A stretch of DNA of 64,000 bases from NCBI RefSeq assembly GCF_900107115.1, contig NZ_FNOS01000004.1:62001-126000 (forward strand), in the 5' to 3' direction. The stretch comes from Salimicrobium album (GTDB lineage: Bacteria; Bacillota; Bacilli; Bacillales; Halobacillaceae). Under the pieces are notes generated by a model. That model did no database searches. It saw nothing but the letters and a program-made list of their open reading frames with translations, and had not been told where the DNA came from. Within the stretch, counting starts at the first letter, position 1; the number at the start of each line of letters is the position of its first letter. The position numbers and the translations under genes are program-made. Of this stretch, positions 43,730 to 51,856 are shown one piece after another.

Positions 43730-44203
43730 ATGTTAGAAGGAGCTGGAAAGTTCGTGCGACTGGCTGGAAATGTCATTCCTAACGTGAAGAAAGCTTTGAA
43801 AAAATCGGACGACCCGGAAGAAGCTGTCGAAGAAACGCGGGAAGCAGCGAAAGAAGGCGTCCAGGAGACTGCCAAAGAGCAGTTCAAAGCATCCATCCAG
43901 GAAAAAGCTTCCGATATGAAGGAATCTCTCGAGGAACAGGTGCAGGAAAATGCGGAATATGTGGACGAAAAGAGTGACGAAGCGGAAGAAAAAATGCAGG
44001 AAGGGCTGGAGAAAGCCGGTGAAAAAGTGAAAGAAGTAAAAGAATCCGGCGAACAGCTGCAGGAGAAGATCGGCGGCTCTTCCACCAAGAAAGTAAAACA
44101 CGCCGATGATTTGAAAAGCGTCAATGAAATAAAAGGCGTCAACGATATAAAAACACCGAAAGATATAAAGGGAGTACCGTATATTCCGTCCTACAACGAT
44201 TGA
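43730..44203 (+). CDS. Gas-vesicle cluster protein, GvpP/GvpQ-like
   Basis: A 157-residue, highly charged protein. After a short N-terminal LEGAGKFVRLAGNVIPNVKKAL it is one long amphipathic helix rich in Glu, Lys and Ala with 11-residue-like periodicity, followed by short KGVNDIK/KTPKDIKGVPY repeats and a YIPSYND end. By position (before the main structural gene) and composition it corresponds to GvpP or GvpQ of the B. megaterium cluster, but I cannot tell which. Those two are dispensable for vesicle formation in heterologous hosts. AAGGAGG precedes the ATG and a SigB-like promoter lies upstream. Confidence 0.6.
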   Translation: MLEGAGKFVRLAGNVIPNVKKALKKSDDPEEAVEETREAAKEGVQETAKEQFKASIQEKASDMKESLEEQVQENAEYVDEKSDEAEEKMQEGLEKAGEKVKEVKESGEQLQEKIGGSSTKKVKHADDLKSVNEIKGVNDIKTPKDIKGVPYIPSYND

Positions 44204-44234
44204 GCAAATAGAAGGAAAATCGACGTAGTGCCTA

Positions 44235-44262
44235 TTGTTTATTTATTGAAATATTATGTAAT
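44235..44262 (+). promoter_or_regulatory. Possible second promoter, before the structural gvp gene
   Basis: TTGTTT (44235-44240) and TGTAAT (44257-44262), spacer 16 bp, in a 124-bp AT-rich gap. A separate promoter here would raise the amount of the major shell protein. Confidence 0.35.
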
Positions 44263-44327
44263 GTCGTGTAGACAGCTGTTCTATTGGGAAAGGTAAGTAT
44301 GAATCCAAATTTAAGGAGGAATGAAAC

Positions 44328-44636
44328 ATGGCAGTACAAAAGTCAACAGACAGTTCCAGCTTGGCCGAAGTTATCGACAGGATTTTGGATAAAGGTATCG
44401 TAATCGATGCTTACGCCCGTGTATCCGTAGTAGGTATAGAGCTTGTCACGGTAGAAGCACGTGTGGTTATAGCAAGTGTGGATACGTGGTTGAGATATGC
44501 AGAAGCAGTAGGTCTTCTGCGTGATGAAGTGGAAGATGAAGGTGTGGAAGGTGTAGAAGAGCGCCTCAGCAGTCGCGGATCTTCGAGAATTGCTTCATCA
44601 GGCGGATCGAACGAAAAGAGTGAATTCAACGTTTAA
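44328..44636 (+). CDS. gvpB: Gas-vesicle structural protein (GvpA/GvpB type)
   Basis: The major shell protein, 102 residues. The core [20 protein letters not shown] through [21 protein letters not shown] to [10 protein letters not shown] (residues 8-65) is the conserved helix-strand-strand-helix of GvpA, which polymerises into the ribbed gas-permeable wall. Like B. megaterium GvpB, it carries an extra Ser/Glu-rich tail (66-102). It is the only full structural gene here; B. megaterium has two. A perfect AAGGAGG precedes the ATG. No gvpC follows. Confidence 0.95.
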   Translation: MAVQKSTDSSSLAEVIDRILDKGIVIDAYARVSVVGIELVTVEARVVIASVDTWLRYAEAVGLLRDEVEDEGVEGVEERLSSRGSSRIASSGGSNEKSEFNV

Positions 44637-44657
44637 CGTGAGGAGGGCTTTCTCGTT

Positions 44658-44915
44658 ATGAAGGCGATTAAAATCGTTAGAGAATTTTTTGAAGATGAAA
44701 TCGCCCCACCACACAAGATAGTCGCCATGGAGAAACAGCAGGAAGGCGGCTATCGCGGTCTGGTGGAAGTGGTTGAAGAAAGAGAATATATGAAGAAATA
44801 TGCACATGATGAAATGATAGGTCTATATGAAGTGTTCGTCGAGGATGACGAAGTATCAAGTTTTCAGCGGGTAAGCCTTCGTTACCGTACAGACCTTGAA
44901 GAGCAGTCGTCATGA
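44658..44915 (+). CDS. gvpR: Gas-vesicle protein GvpR (GvpO family)
   Basis: The 85 residues show the GvpO-family pattern: GGYRGLVEVVEEREYMKKYAHDEMIGLYEVFVEDD followed by SFQRVSLRYRTDLEE. In B. megaterium the gene at this place, between gvpB and gvpN, is gvpR. It is an accessory protein of assembly; its action is not known in detail. GAGGAGGGC precedes the ATG. It overlaps or abuts gvpN. Confidence 0.8.
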   Translation: MKAIKIVREFFEDEIAPPHKIVAMEKQQEGGYRGLVEVVEEREYMKKYAHDEMIGLYEVFVEDDEVSSFQRVSLRYRTDLEEQSS

Positions 44916-44929
44916 AGGAGGGAGCTTCA

Positions 44930-45769
44930 GTGACTACCCGTCGAAAAGAAGATTACCAGGAAAGTCTCATTAAACGCTCCCTCAGATATTTGAACACGGG
45001 TTTCCCCGTACACTTCACAGGACCACCGGGGGTCGGTAAAACGACCTCCGCTCTTCAATTGGCGAAAAAGCGGAACCGGCCGGTTATTTTTATGAGCGGT
45101 CACGAAGATCTTTCCACGAATGACCTGATAGGGTCTTTCAGCGGTTACAAACGTAACAAACTGGATGATAATTATATTCATACCGTTCGGAAAGTGGAAG
45201 AGAATGTGGAGGAATCCTGGAAAAAGGGTAGACTTTATGAAGCTGTCGAGCAGGGGCATACGGTCATTTACGATGAATTCACCAGAACGTCACCGGCCGT
45301 GAACAACCTTTTCCTACCGGTGCTGGAAGAGAGGATTCTTCCGTTATTCGGCACCAAACGGACGGCGTCCTATATTGATGTTCATCCGAAGTTTGCGATG
45401 ATTTTTACGAGTAACCCTCTGGAATACTCAGGAGTCCATCCTTCCCAGGATGCACTGAGAGACAGGATGATTACGATGCGCTTTCAGCTTATGGAAGAAG
45501 AAAGAAAGCACCAGGTTCTGGCTTCCGAAACATCGCTTAAGGATAAGGACATCAGCATGATTCTTTCCATCGTATCCCGCGCGGAAGAGAAAAAGAATGA
45601 ACAGGGCGGCAGTGTGCGCCTGCCACTCATGATAGCCAAAGTCGCCGATCGTTACCAGATGAAAGTGTCAGGGGACAACCCTAACTTCCGTGAAGTATGC
45701 TATGACATTTTATGGCATCATGAGGATGATATGAGCGACGAAGAGTTTGAAGAACTGTTCAGAAAATAG
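44930..45769 (+). CDS. gvpN: Gas-vesicle AAA+ ATPase GvpN
   Basis: A MoxR-type AAA+ protein of 279 residues. Walker A GPPGVGKTT (31-39), Walker B TVIYDEFTRT (111-120), sensor-1 IFTSNP (about 163) and the DALRDRM arginine finger region are present. GvpN drives growth of the vesicle shell from small bicones to full cylinders. The GTG at 44930 is chosen because AAGGAGGG lies 7 bp upstream; an ATG at 44912 overlapping gvpR (ATGA) is the alternative and would add six residues. Confidence 0.92.
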   Translation: MTTRRKEDYQESLIKRSLRYLNTGFPVHFTGPPGVGKTTSALQLAKKRNRPVIFMSGHEDLSTNDLIGSFSGYKRNKLDDNYIHTVRKVEENVEESWKKGRLYEAVEQGHTVIYDEFTRTSPAVNNLFLPVLEERILPLFGTKRTASYIDVHPKFAMIFTSNPLEYSGVHPSQDALRDRMITMRFQLMEEERKHQVLASETSLKDKDISMILSIVSRAEEKKNEQGGSVRLPLMIAKVADRYQMKVSGDNPNFREVCYDILWHHEDDMSDEEFEELFRK

Positions 45770-45781
45770 GGGGAATATGAC

Positions 45782-46540
45782 GTGAAAGAGGAAAATGGCA
45801 TTTACCTTTTTGGTATCATCCGGTCGGAAGAGAAGGAATCTTTCGGCCCGGTTACGTTTGATGAAGAAACGACAGAAACGTATACCGTGAATTTTAAAGA
45901 AGCTGCCGCCGTAGTAGCACCAGTATCGAAACGTATTTTCACACCGAACCGCAAAAATCTCACTGCCCACCAGGGTGTAATTTCAGGCATGATGAAAAAA
46001 GAGTTCGACGTCGTGCCGGTCAGTTTCGGTAATGTGTTCCGGTCCGAGGAAGATGTAAACGCACTTCTTGAGAATCTGCATCCGGAACTTGTGAAATTGT
46101 TCCCGGAAGTACACGGGAAAATAGAAGTGGGTCTGAAAGTTACCGCGAAGAAGGAGTGGCTGGAGGAATTGACTTCCGGAAATGAAACGCTGACTGCCCA
46201 GAAGAAACGGGTGGATGCAAAATCCAAGGAAGCCGGCTACTTTGACCGGATGAAGCTTGGTGAAATGGCTGCGAATCTCGTGAAAGAAAAGCGGGAGGAA
46301 GTGGAAAAGAATATCCATTCCACCCTTGAATCCCAGGCGGTATCGGCTAAATCGAATGAACCTTCCGGGGAAAAGATGCTGCTGAACGGTGCTTATCTGA
46401 TCGAAAAAGAGAAAGAAGAAGCATTCGATGAAGCGGTGAATGAGCTTCATGAACAATGGAAGGATAAAGTGGATTTCCATTATACAGGACCATGGCCTGC
46501 GTATAACTTCATTAATATGAAATTAAAGGTGGAGAATTAA
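45782..46540 (+). CDS. gvpF: Gas-vesicle protein GvpF
   Basis: A 252-residue member of the GvpF/GvpL family: N-terminal ferredoxin-like part beginning NGIYLFGIIRSEEK, a middle VVPVSFGNVFRSEEDVNALL, and the C-terminal DKVDFHYTGPWPAYNFINM (about 233-251) shared with GvpL. GvpF binds GvpA and is thought to keep it from aggregating before assembly. GTG start with AGGGGGAA 6 bp upstream. gvpG follows after 2 bp. Confidence 0.9.
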   Translation: MKEENGIYLFGIIRSEEKESFGPVTFDEETTETYTVNFKEAAAVVAPVSKRIFTPNRKNLTAHQGVISGMMKKEFDVVPVSFGNVFRSEEDVNALLENLHPELVKLFPEVHGKIEVGLKVTAKKEWLEELTSGNETLTAQKKRVDAKSKEAGYFDRMKLGEMAANLVKEKREEVEKNIHSTLESQAVSAKSNEPSGEKMLLNGAYLIEKEKEEAFDEAVNELHEQWKDKVDFHYTGPWPAYNFINMKLKVEN

Positions 46541-46542
46541 GC

Positions 46543-46794
46543 ATGATTCATAAACTTGCTACTGCCCCGCTGAATCTCGTCGTGAAAGTCGGAGAGAAAG
46601 TGAAAGAGGAAGTGGACAAGGAACTGTACGATCTCGAAACCATTCAGCAGAAGCTTGTGCAGCTTCAAATGATGTACGAGCTTGGTGAAGTGGATGAGAA
46701 GGTATTCGAAGAGCAGGAAGCAGTTCTGCTTGAAAGATATGAACAGGCGAAACGTATGGAATTGGAAGAAATAGATGAAATGATGGACTCGTAG
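46543..46794 (+). CDS. gvpG: Gas-vesicle protein GvpG
   Basis: The 83-residue, helical, acidic protein begins with the GvpG hallmark IHKLATAPLNLVVKVGEKVKEE, followed by TIQQKLVQLQMMYELGEVDEKVFEEQE. It is an essential accessory protein of unknown exact role, always next to gvpF/gvpL. Its ATG is 2 bp after the gvpF stop. Confidence 0.9.
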   Translation: MIHKLATAPLNLVVKVGEKVKEEVDKELYDLETIQQKLVQLQMMYELGEVDEKVFEEQEAVLLERYEQAKRMELEEIDEMMDS

Positions 46795-46805
46795 GGGGAA
46801 GACTT

Positions 46806-47615
46806 GTGGGAAAACTAGTATATTTGTATGGAATTATACCGGAAGGACACGACATCAATGAACTTTGGGATCCCGAGAAATCGGCTATAGAGGGGGAAGA
46901 CCTCCCATACGTCGAAGATTTCGGGGGGTTAGCGGCTGTTGTTACGAAAGTGAGCGAAGATGAATTTGGAGAGACAGCGATGGAGGAGAACTCCAACAAC
47001 ACAGCCTGGATACAGGAAAAAGCTTTTCATCATCACGAAGCTCTTCTTGAACTTCAACGTCATACCACCGTCCTTCCGATGAAGTTCGGCACTATTTTTG
47101 AATCTGTAGAAAGTCTTAAACAGATGATTGAAGAAAAAGAAGAACACCTCCAACACACCCTCCAAACACTTGAAGGAAAAGAAGAGTGGAATGTGAAAGC
47201 TTATATTAACCCGAAAACGTTTTATGAGCGCGTGGCGGAAGCGAATGAAAACGTGAAAGCCAAGCGTGAGGAAATAGAACAGATGAGTAAAGGGCGCCAG
47301 TACCTTGAGACGAAGAAGCTCGATAAATTCATCGAAGAAGAAATGTTCAAGGACCAGGAGAAGAAAGCCGAAGAAATGTACGACAGATTAGCAGGATACA
47401 GTGAAGATTCGGAAAGGAAGAAGAACTGGAAGAAAGATGTAACGGGAAGGGAAGACGAAATGGCTCTGAATTCCGCCTTCCTGGTGGTTAGTGAGGATCT
47501 GGAAAGCTTTCTCGATCAAATCAGGGAAATGGAGAAAGAAAAAGAAGAAGACGGCTGGCTGATCGAAGCGACCGGACCGTGGCCGGCTTACCACTTTGCC
47601 ACTATGGAAGAGTAA
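46806..47615 (+). CDS. gvpL: Gas-vesicle protein GvpL
   Basis: A 269-residue second member of the GvpF/GvpL family. It starts LVYLYGIIPEGHDINELWD, has TTVLPMKFGTIFESVESLKQMI in the middle and ends EATGPWPAYHFATMEE, parallel to GvpF. GvpL can interact with most other accessory Gvp proteins and may act as a scaffold. GTG start at 46806 after AGGGGGAA. Confidence 0.9.
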   Translation: MGKLVYLYGIIPEGHDINELWDPEKSAIEGEDLPYVEDFGGLAAVVTKVSEDEFGETAMEENSNNTAWIQEKAFHHHEALLELQRHTTVLPMKFGTIFESVESLKQMIEEKEEHLQHTLQTLEGKEEWNVKAYINPKTFYERVAEANENVKAKREEIEQMSKGRQYLETKKLDKFIEEEMFKDQEKKAEEMYDRLAGYSEDSERKKNWKKDVTGREDEMALNSAFLVVSEDLESFLDQIREMEKEKEEDGWLIEATGPWPAYHFATMEE

Positions 47616-47627
47616 GGAGGAGAGCAT

Positions 47628-47876
47628 ATGGCGGTTAGTGATCCCTATGAAAATAAAGACATTGCGCTTATAGACATACTGGATACCGTTCTGTATAAAG
47701 GCGTCGCTATCCAGGGGGACCTGGTCATCTCTATCGCCGGGATCGATCTTGTCTATGTAGACTTAAAAATATTGATTGCTGCTGTAGAAACTCTTGCTGA
47801 AGCCAGAGAGAGAGAAATAGCTTCTATTAAATTTGATGAAGAGAGGGAGGCGTTAGAACGTGCCACAGAAGACTAA
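47628..47876 (+). CDS. gvpS: Gas-vesicle protein GvpS (GvpA-like)
   Basis: An 82-residue GvpA paralogue. IALIDILDTVLYKGVAIQGDLVISIAGIDLVYVDLKILIAAVETL repeats the helix-strand-strand-helix core of the shell protein but with a different hydrophobic pattern, as in GvpS, GvpJ and GvpM minor proteins that cap or nucleate vesicles. AAGGAGGAG precedes the ATG. It overlaps gvpK by 17 bp. Confidence 0.88.
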   Translation: MAVSDPYENKDIALIDILDTVLYKGVAIQGDLVISIAGIDLVYVDLKILIAAVETLAEAREREIASIKFDEEREALERATED

Positions 47877-48171
47877 CGTACCGGAGAGCGCTAAGGTACC
47901 GGAAAAAAGTGGGAAAATTGAACTGGATCCGGCCGGTGCCGAAGAAGGACTCGCGCAGCTTGTGCTTACGGTGATTGAACTTCTCAGGGATCTCGTAGAA
48001 CGTCAGGCCATCCGAAGAGTGGAAGGCGGAAGACTCACAGAAGAGCAGGAAGAGGAATTAGGCATAGCCCTGATGAATCTGGAGACGAAAATGGACGAGC
48101 TGAAGGAAGTCTTCAATCTTACCGATGAAGATCTTAACCTCGACCTCGGACCGCTCGGCAAACTTATGTAA
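47860..48171 (+). CDS. gvpK: Gas-vesicle protein GvpK
   Basis: The 103-residue protein has the GvpK core KIELDPAGAEEGLAQLVLTVIELLRDLVERQAIRRVEGG (about residues 20-58), then a long helix with NLETKMDELKEVFNLTDEDLN. GvpK is essential for vesicle assembly. GTG start with GGGAGG about 9 bp upstream inside gvpS. Confidence 0.9.
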   Translation: MPQKTNVPESAKVPEKSGKIELDPAGAEEGLAQLVLTVIELLRDLVERQAIRRVEGGRLTEEQEEELGIALMNLETKMDELKEVFNLTDEDLNLDLGPLGKLM

Positions 48172-48208
48172 ACACGTCTCATCTGATAATGAAGAAGGAG
48201 GAAATCGT

Positions 48209-48532
48209 ATGCCTATAGAACAGTCAACCAGATCCGACAGTATCGTCGATGTGCTGGAACTCGTACTGGATAAAGGTGTGGTCATTGCCGGGGATATCAG
48301 GGTCAACATCGCTGACGTGGAGCTTCTTACCATAAAGATCCGTCTGATTGTCGCCTCCGTCGATAAGGCAAAAGAAATCGGAATGGACTGGTGGGAAAGC
48401 GACCCGTTCCTGAATTCGCAGGCAGCCAGAAAAGAAGTGGAAGATGAGAACAGGGAGCTGAAAGAAAGACTGGAAAAACTGGAGAACAGTATGGCCAGTG
48501 ATCGTACACAGATAGGGGAGGATAACAAATGA
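48209..48532 (+). CDS. gvpJ: Gas-vesicle protein GvpJ (GvpA-like)
   Basis: A 107-residue GvpA paralogue: DSIVDVLELVLDKGVVIAGDIRVNIADVELLTIKIRLIVASVDKAKEIGMDWW, followed by a charged coiled-coil tail (ENRELKERLEKLENSM). GvpJ-type proteins are minor shell components, probably at the tips. The ATG at 48209 follows GAAGGAGG; an upstream extension of the reading frame has no ribosome-binding site. Its stop overlaps gvpT (ATGA). Confidence 0.9.
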   Translation: MPIEQSTRSDSIVDVLELVLDKGVVIAGDIRVNIADVELLTIKIRLIVASVDKAKEIGMDWWESDPFLNSQAARKEVEDENRELKERLEKLENSMASDRTQIGEDNK

Positions 48533-49482
48533 GTAATGAAAATAAAAAAAGCTCCAGTAAAATGTTAAGAGCCATTGTCGGGGGCACGCTTGGTGCCCTC
48601 GTCGGATGGATTTTCAAACCGGACGTCAGTGACAAATCCGGGGAAGAGGAAGCCGATCAGAAAAAAGAGCAGTCGAAACAAAAAGGGTCAAAAGATAAGA
48701 AAGAACCCGCAAAAGAATCGAAAAAGAACGAAAAGCAGGATGACAGCAGCAAGGAAGAAAATGAGGATAAAGATGTCCGTAAGCGGGATAAGGTGAAAGA
48801 AAAGCTTAAAATCAGCAAAGATGACAGCGATGATGAAGATGAGTCGGAAGAGGAATCCGGGGAAGACTCTGACGGGAAAGAGACTCGTAAAAGAGACAAA
48901 ATCAAAGACAAACTGACCCGGGACAAGAAGAATGACGAGAAAGAGGACGATGAGGAAGAAGAAGAAAGCAGCACCCGTAAGCGGGATAAACTGAAAAATA
49001 CAATCAAAGGAAACAAACAAGAGAAGAAAGATGAGAATGAAGAGAAAGATCAGGAAGATAACAAAGGCGACGAAGAGAACAAAACTACCGAAAACGGTTC
49101 TGATGAATCGGAAGAGAAAAAGTCTGCTGGCAGTAAATCTTCCCAAAACCAGAAAGCTCAAGACGGCAAACAGAAGGGTACCGACAGTTCTGCGGAATCC
49201 GGCGATTCCGATGAATCTGGTGAAAGTGATTCAGGTCAGTCTGAGAAAAAGAAAACTTCGTCAAATAAGAAGAGCCAGAGCAGTAAGAAGAGCAGCAAAA
49301 CCAAAAAAGATACTAAGAGCAGCAAAGACAGCGAAGACAACGGGGAAGATGATTCCTCTGTCGTCAAACGCGTAGAACCTTCTTCCAACAAGCAGAATAC
49401 TGTGAAGAAAAGCTCGGGCAGTAAAAAGAAAACGGTGAATCAGGAGAATGCGGTACACCCTTCTTCTGAAGAAGAATCCTGA
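48529..49482 (+). CDS. gvpT: Gas-vesicle protein GvpT, long disordered form
   Basis: 317 residues. A short N-terminal glycine-zipper-like helix (MLRAIVGGTLGALVGWIFKP, residues 12-31) is followed by almost 290 residues made mostly of Lys, Glu, Asp, Ser, Asn and Gln, predicted disordered. Three RKRDK-x-K modules recur (VRKRDKVKEKLK, TRKRDKIKDKLT, TRKRDKLKNTIK) about 36-40 residues apart, each followed by an acidic block; a fourth, degenerate VVKRVEPSS lies near the end. Position between gvpJ and gvpU identifies it as GvpT. In B. megaterium this gene is part of the set that makes vesicles in E. coli. Confidence 0.75.
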   Translation: MSNENKKSSSKMLRAIVGGTLGALVGWIFKPDVSDKSGEEEADQKKEQSKQKGSKDKKEPAKESKKNEKQDDSSKEENEDKDVRKRDKVKEKLKISKDDSDDEDESEEESGEDSDGKETRKRDKIKDKLTRDKKNDEKEDDEEEEESSTRKRDKLKNTIKGNKQEKKDENEEKDQEDNKGDEENKTTENGSDESEEKKSAGSKSSQNQKAQDGKQKGTDSSAESGDSDESGESDSGQSEKKKTSSNKKSQSSKKSSKTKKDTKSSKDSEDNGEDDSSVVKRVEPSSNKQNTVKKSSGSKKKTVNQENAVHPSSEEES

Positions 49483-49497
49483 GAGGAGGACCAAAGA

Positions 49498-49863
49498 ATG
49501 GATGATATTTTAGAAACATACGTTAAAACTGCAAATGAAGAAGATTTTACAGTCGATCTGACTCTTCAGGTAAAAGGATCGCTGGTGACAGGCACCCTTA
49601 CGTCTGCTCACGATTATTTGAACGCCACTTCCCACCTGCTGGAAAACGGAGGGGAAGCGTCACAGAAGATCAGTGAGCAGTTCGAGAAAGCTGCAGAATC
49701 AACGAAAGAGCAGAAACACGATCACTATTCTTTCATCCATCTGAAGGATGCTAAAGTGTTCATCTCCGATACTCCGACTCCTGAAGAGGGCGGCGTTTAC
49801 TGGAGAGGTACTCTTGAACAGGTGGACGGTTATTTTCTCGGTAAAATAGAAGTCGAAGAATAA
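49498..49863 (+). CDS. gvpU: Gas-vesicle protein GvpU
   Basis: The 121-residue last gene of the cluster. FTVDLTLQVKGSLVTGTLTSAHDYLNATSHLL and HYSFIHLKDAKVFISDTPTPEEGGVYWRGTLEQVDGYFLGKIEVEE are features of GvpU, a small beta-rich protein. B. megaterium GvpU has been reported to undergo a phase transition that clusters vesicles in the cell. GAGGAGG precedes the ATG. Confidence 0.85.
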   Translation: MDDILETYVKTANEEDFTVDLTLQVKGSLVTGTLTSAHDYLNATSHLLENGGEASQKISEQFEKAAESTKEQKHDHYSFIHLKDAKVFISDTPTPEEGGVYWRGTLEQVDGYFLGKIEVEE

Positions 49864-49868
49864 CAGTG

Positions 49869-49895
49869 AACTGCCTTTTAATTAAGGCAGTTTTG
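49869..49895 (+). terminator. Terminator of the gas-vesicle cluster
   Basis: AACTGCCTT (49869-49877) pairs with AAGGCAGTT (49884-49892), followed by TTG and a T-rich stretch. Confidence 0.8.
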
Positions 49896-49936
49896 TTATG
49901 CTCTGTGTTAATATTAAAAGAAAAAGGAGGGATTTT

Positions 49937-50779
49937 ATGAAGGCCGTTGCACTGGACATGGATGGGACGATTCTGAATGATGAACACATTATCACCGATG
50001 AACTCCTTTCCCTTATTTCATCTTTACAGGAAAAGGGGTACTATATTTTTCTTGCCACCGGCCGCACAATCAGTGATGTGCAGGAAGTTCTGGCTAAAAA
50101 CATGAGACCTGATGGGATCGCCGCGGCCAACGGAATGGTGACCGTAGCCGGAGAAAAAATACTCGCGGATGAGACACTCGATGAAGAAATCGTCCGGAAG
50201 CTGATTGAAGAAAATCGTAAACATCGGTTGTATTATGAAATACATACAAAAGACGGCAGACGGGTCTCCTTTAAAGAAGATGAAATATCTCTCGTAGAAG
50301 AACTGGAGGGTCCAAAAGCCGAAACAGTCCGCGAGCACGAGTGGAATTCACGTCAGAAAGTATGGAAAGAACATCTCCAACTTGAAGAGGATCCCGATTT
50401 GAAGGAAGTAGTGAAAGTCTACTTTTTTACAAATGATCAGGAAAAACTGGAAAATTGGGAAGTCAGTCTGGGCGGAAACAAGGCCCCTTTCATTACTTCA
50501 TCTTCCTCTGAACATAATGTGGAAGTGATGAAGGAAGGTATCAGTAAAGGTTCGGCACTTGAACTTCTGCTTGATTATTACAGCATCGACCCGGAAGAGC
50601 TGATTGCAATCGGGGACGGCGGGAACGACATTCCGATGCTTGAGCTGGCAGGGAGACCGGTAGTGATGAGTAACGCCCCCGAGGAGCTGAAAGATCAGTT
50701 CCCGGAAGTGACCGACTACCCGAACACCGAAAACGGAGTGTACAAATTTTTGAAAGAAGCGCTGGAAGAGAAAGAATAG
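49937..50779 (+). CDS. Cof-type HAD sugar-phosphate phosphatase
   Basis: A 280-residue HAD hydrolase of the Cof/YwpJ group. Motif I DMDGTIL (residues 7-13) gives the nucleophile, FLATGRT is motif II, a C2B cap follows, and IGDGGNDIPMLELAG (about 220-234) is motif IV. Such enzymes remove phosphate from sugar phosphates or nucleotides with loose specificity. AAAGGAGGG stands 7 bp before the ATG at 49937. It is 33 bp upstream of the LacI-type regulator and may form part of the sucrose locus. Confidence 0.85.
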   Translation: MKAVALDMDGTILNDEHIITDELLSLISSLQEKGYYIFLATGRTISDVQEVLAKNMRPDGIAAANGMVTVAGEKILADETLDEEIVRKLIEENRKHRLYYEIHTKDGRRVSFKEDEISLVEELEGPKAETVREHEWNSRQKVWKEHLQLEEDPDLKEVVKVYFFTNDQEKLENWEVSLGGNKAPFITSSSSEHNVEVMKEGISKGSALELLLDYYSIDPEELIAIGDGGNDIPMLELAGRPVVMSNAPEELKDQFPEVTDYPNTENGVYKFLKEALEEKE

Positions 50780-50788
50780 TTTCCGGAT

Positions 50789-50798
50789 TAATCGATTA
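50789..50798. promoter_or_regulatory. Operator core before the LacI-type gene
   Basis: The palindrome TAATCGATTA is the same 10-bp core as in the larger operator at 51817-51838. It lies 15 bp before the regulator ATG, so autorepression at the level of the leader is likely. Confidence 0.5.
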
Positions 50799-50812
50799 TA
50801 GGAGAGAGTCAA

Positions 50813-51802
50813 ATGACTACAATTAATGATATAGCCAAGTTGGCAGGTGTTTCCCGGACGACCGTGTCCCGTTTTCTGAATAACAGCGGCTATGTCGGTC
50901 AGGAAGCCGGTGAAAGAATTGCACAGGTCATTAATGAAACCGGGTATATGCCGAGTCAATCCGCCCAAACGCTCCGCACGAAAAAGACAGGAGTCATCGG
51001 TATTATCCTGCCGAAAATTAGTACGGAGACCTCAAGCCGTGTCGTATCGGGTATCAATAGAGTGATGAAGCGGGAAGGTATGCAGATTCTGCTCACGGAT
51101 ACGGAACTGGACCCGGATAAAGAAATTGAATATCTGCGCCTGCTCAAAAGCAGGCAGGCGGATGGGATTATCCTGCTGGCTACTAACATCGGGGAGCGAC
51201 TTCAGCAGGAAATAGAAGCCTTCCCCATCCCCGTCGTGGCCCTCGGCCAAAATATCCCGGGGGTACCGTCGCTCACGTATGCGGATTATGATGCTTCCTC
51301 AGACATTATGCAGCTCCTTATCGGGAAAGGGCACAGGAAAATCGGCTTTATCGGTGTCTCCGAAACGGACCCTGCTGTCGGAAAGCTGAGGCAGGGTGCC
51401 TATACGGATGCCATGAAGAGACATAACCTGGAAGTGAAGGAAAGCTGGATGGCGGAAGGGGATTTCAGCATAGATTCAGGCTACGAGGCCATGAAACGGA
51501 TTATTACCGGCAACCGTTCCGCTCTCCCGGACGCTGTCTTCTGCGTCACGGATCGGATGGCGACAGGAGCAATGGAATATTTGAAAGAGCAGGGTTTCTC
51601 TATCCCTGGTGACGTAGCCGTAGCGGGGATTGGTGATGCCGTTATGGCCAGGTACATCACTCCTTCCTTAACTACAGTGAATTATTACAACGAAGAAGCC
51701 GGGGAAGCAGTCGGGGAGATGCTGCTTGAGACGATGGCCGGAATTAAGCACAGCAAAAAAATGATGCACAAGTATAGACTTATAAAAAGAGATAGTGTAT
51801 AG
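50813..51802 (+). CDS. LacI-family regulator of sucrose utilisation
   Basis: The 329-residue protein has the LacI HTH and hinge (TINDIAKLAGVSRTTVSRFLNNSGYVGQEAGERI, residues 3-36) and a periplasmic-binding-protein-like effector domain (GVIGIILPKIST ... AVFCVTDRMATGAMEYL ... VAVAGIGDAVMARYITPSLTTV). It stands directly before the sucrose PTS gene and shares a palindromic operator core with that promoter, so it should be the local repressor released by a sucrose-derived sugar. It is not a SacT-type antiterminator, which governs sucrose use in B. subtilis. Confidence 0.85.
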   Translation: MTTINDIAKLAGVSRTTVSRFLNNSGYVGQEAGERIAQVINETGYMPSQSAQTLRTKKTGVIGIILPKISTETSSRVVSGINRVMKREGMQILLTDTELDPDKEIEYLRLLKSRQADGIILLATNIGERLQQEIEAFPIPVVALGQNIPGVPSLTYADYDASSDIMQLLIGKGHRKIGFIGVSETDPAVGKLRQGAYTDAMKRHNLEVKESWMAEGDFSIDSGYEAMKRIITGNRSALPDAVFCVTDRMATGAMEYLKEQGFSIPGDVAVAGIGDAVMARYITPSLTTVNYYNEEAGEAVGEMLLETMAGIKHSKKMMHKYRLIKRDSV

Positions 51803-51816
51803 TGAAAAATATCAAC

Positions 51817-51838
51817 GATGTGTAATCGATTACACATC
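51817..51838. promoter_or_regulatory. LacI-type operator before the sucrose PTS gene
   Basis: A perfect 22-bp palindrome, half-site GATGTGTAATC, centred between 51827 and 51828. It contains the TAATCGATTA core also found before the regulator gene. A TTCTTTTTT run follows, so the same sequence may also end the regulator transcript. Confidence 0.7.
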
Positions 51839-51856
51839 TTCTTTTTTAACAAAGTG

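Noticed and set aside
48657-49161. Long antisense frames across gvpT rich in Phe, Leu and Ser
   Set aside because: They are the complement of Lys/Glu codons in the low-complexity gvpT gene and have no ribosome-binding site.
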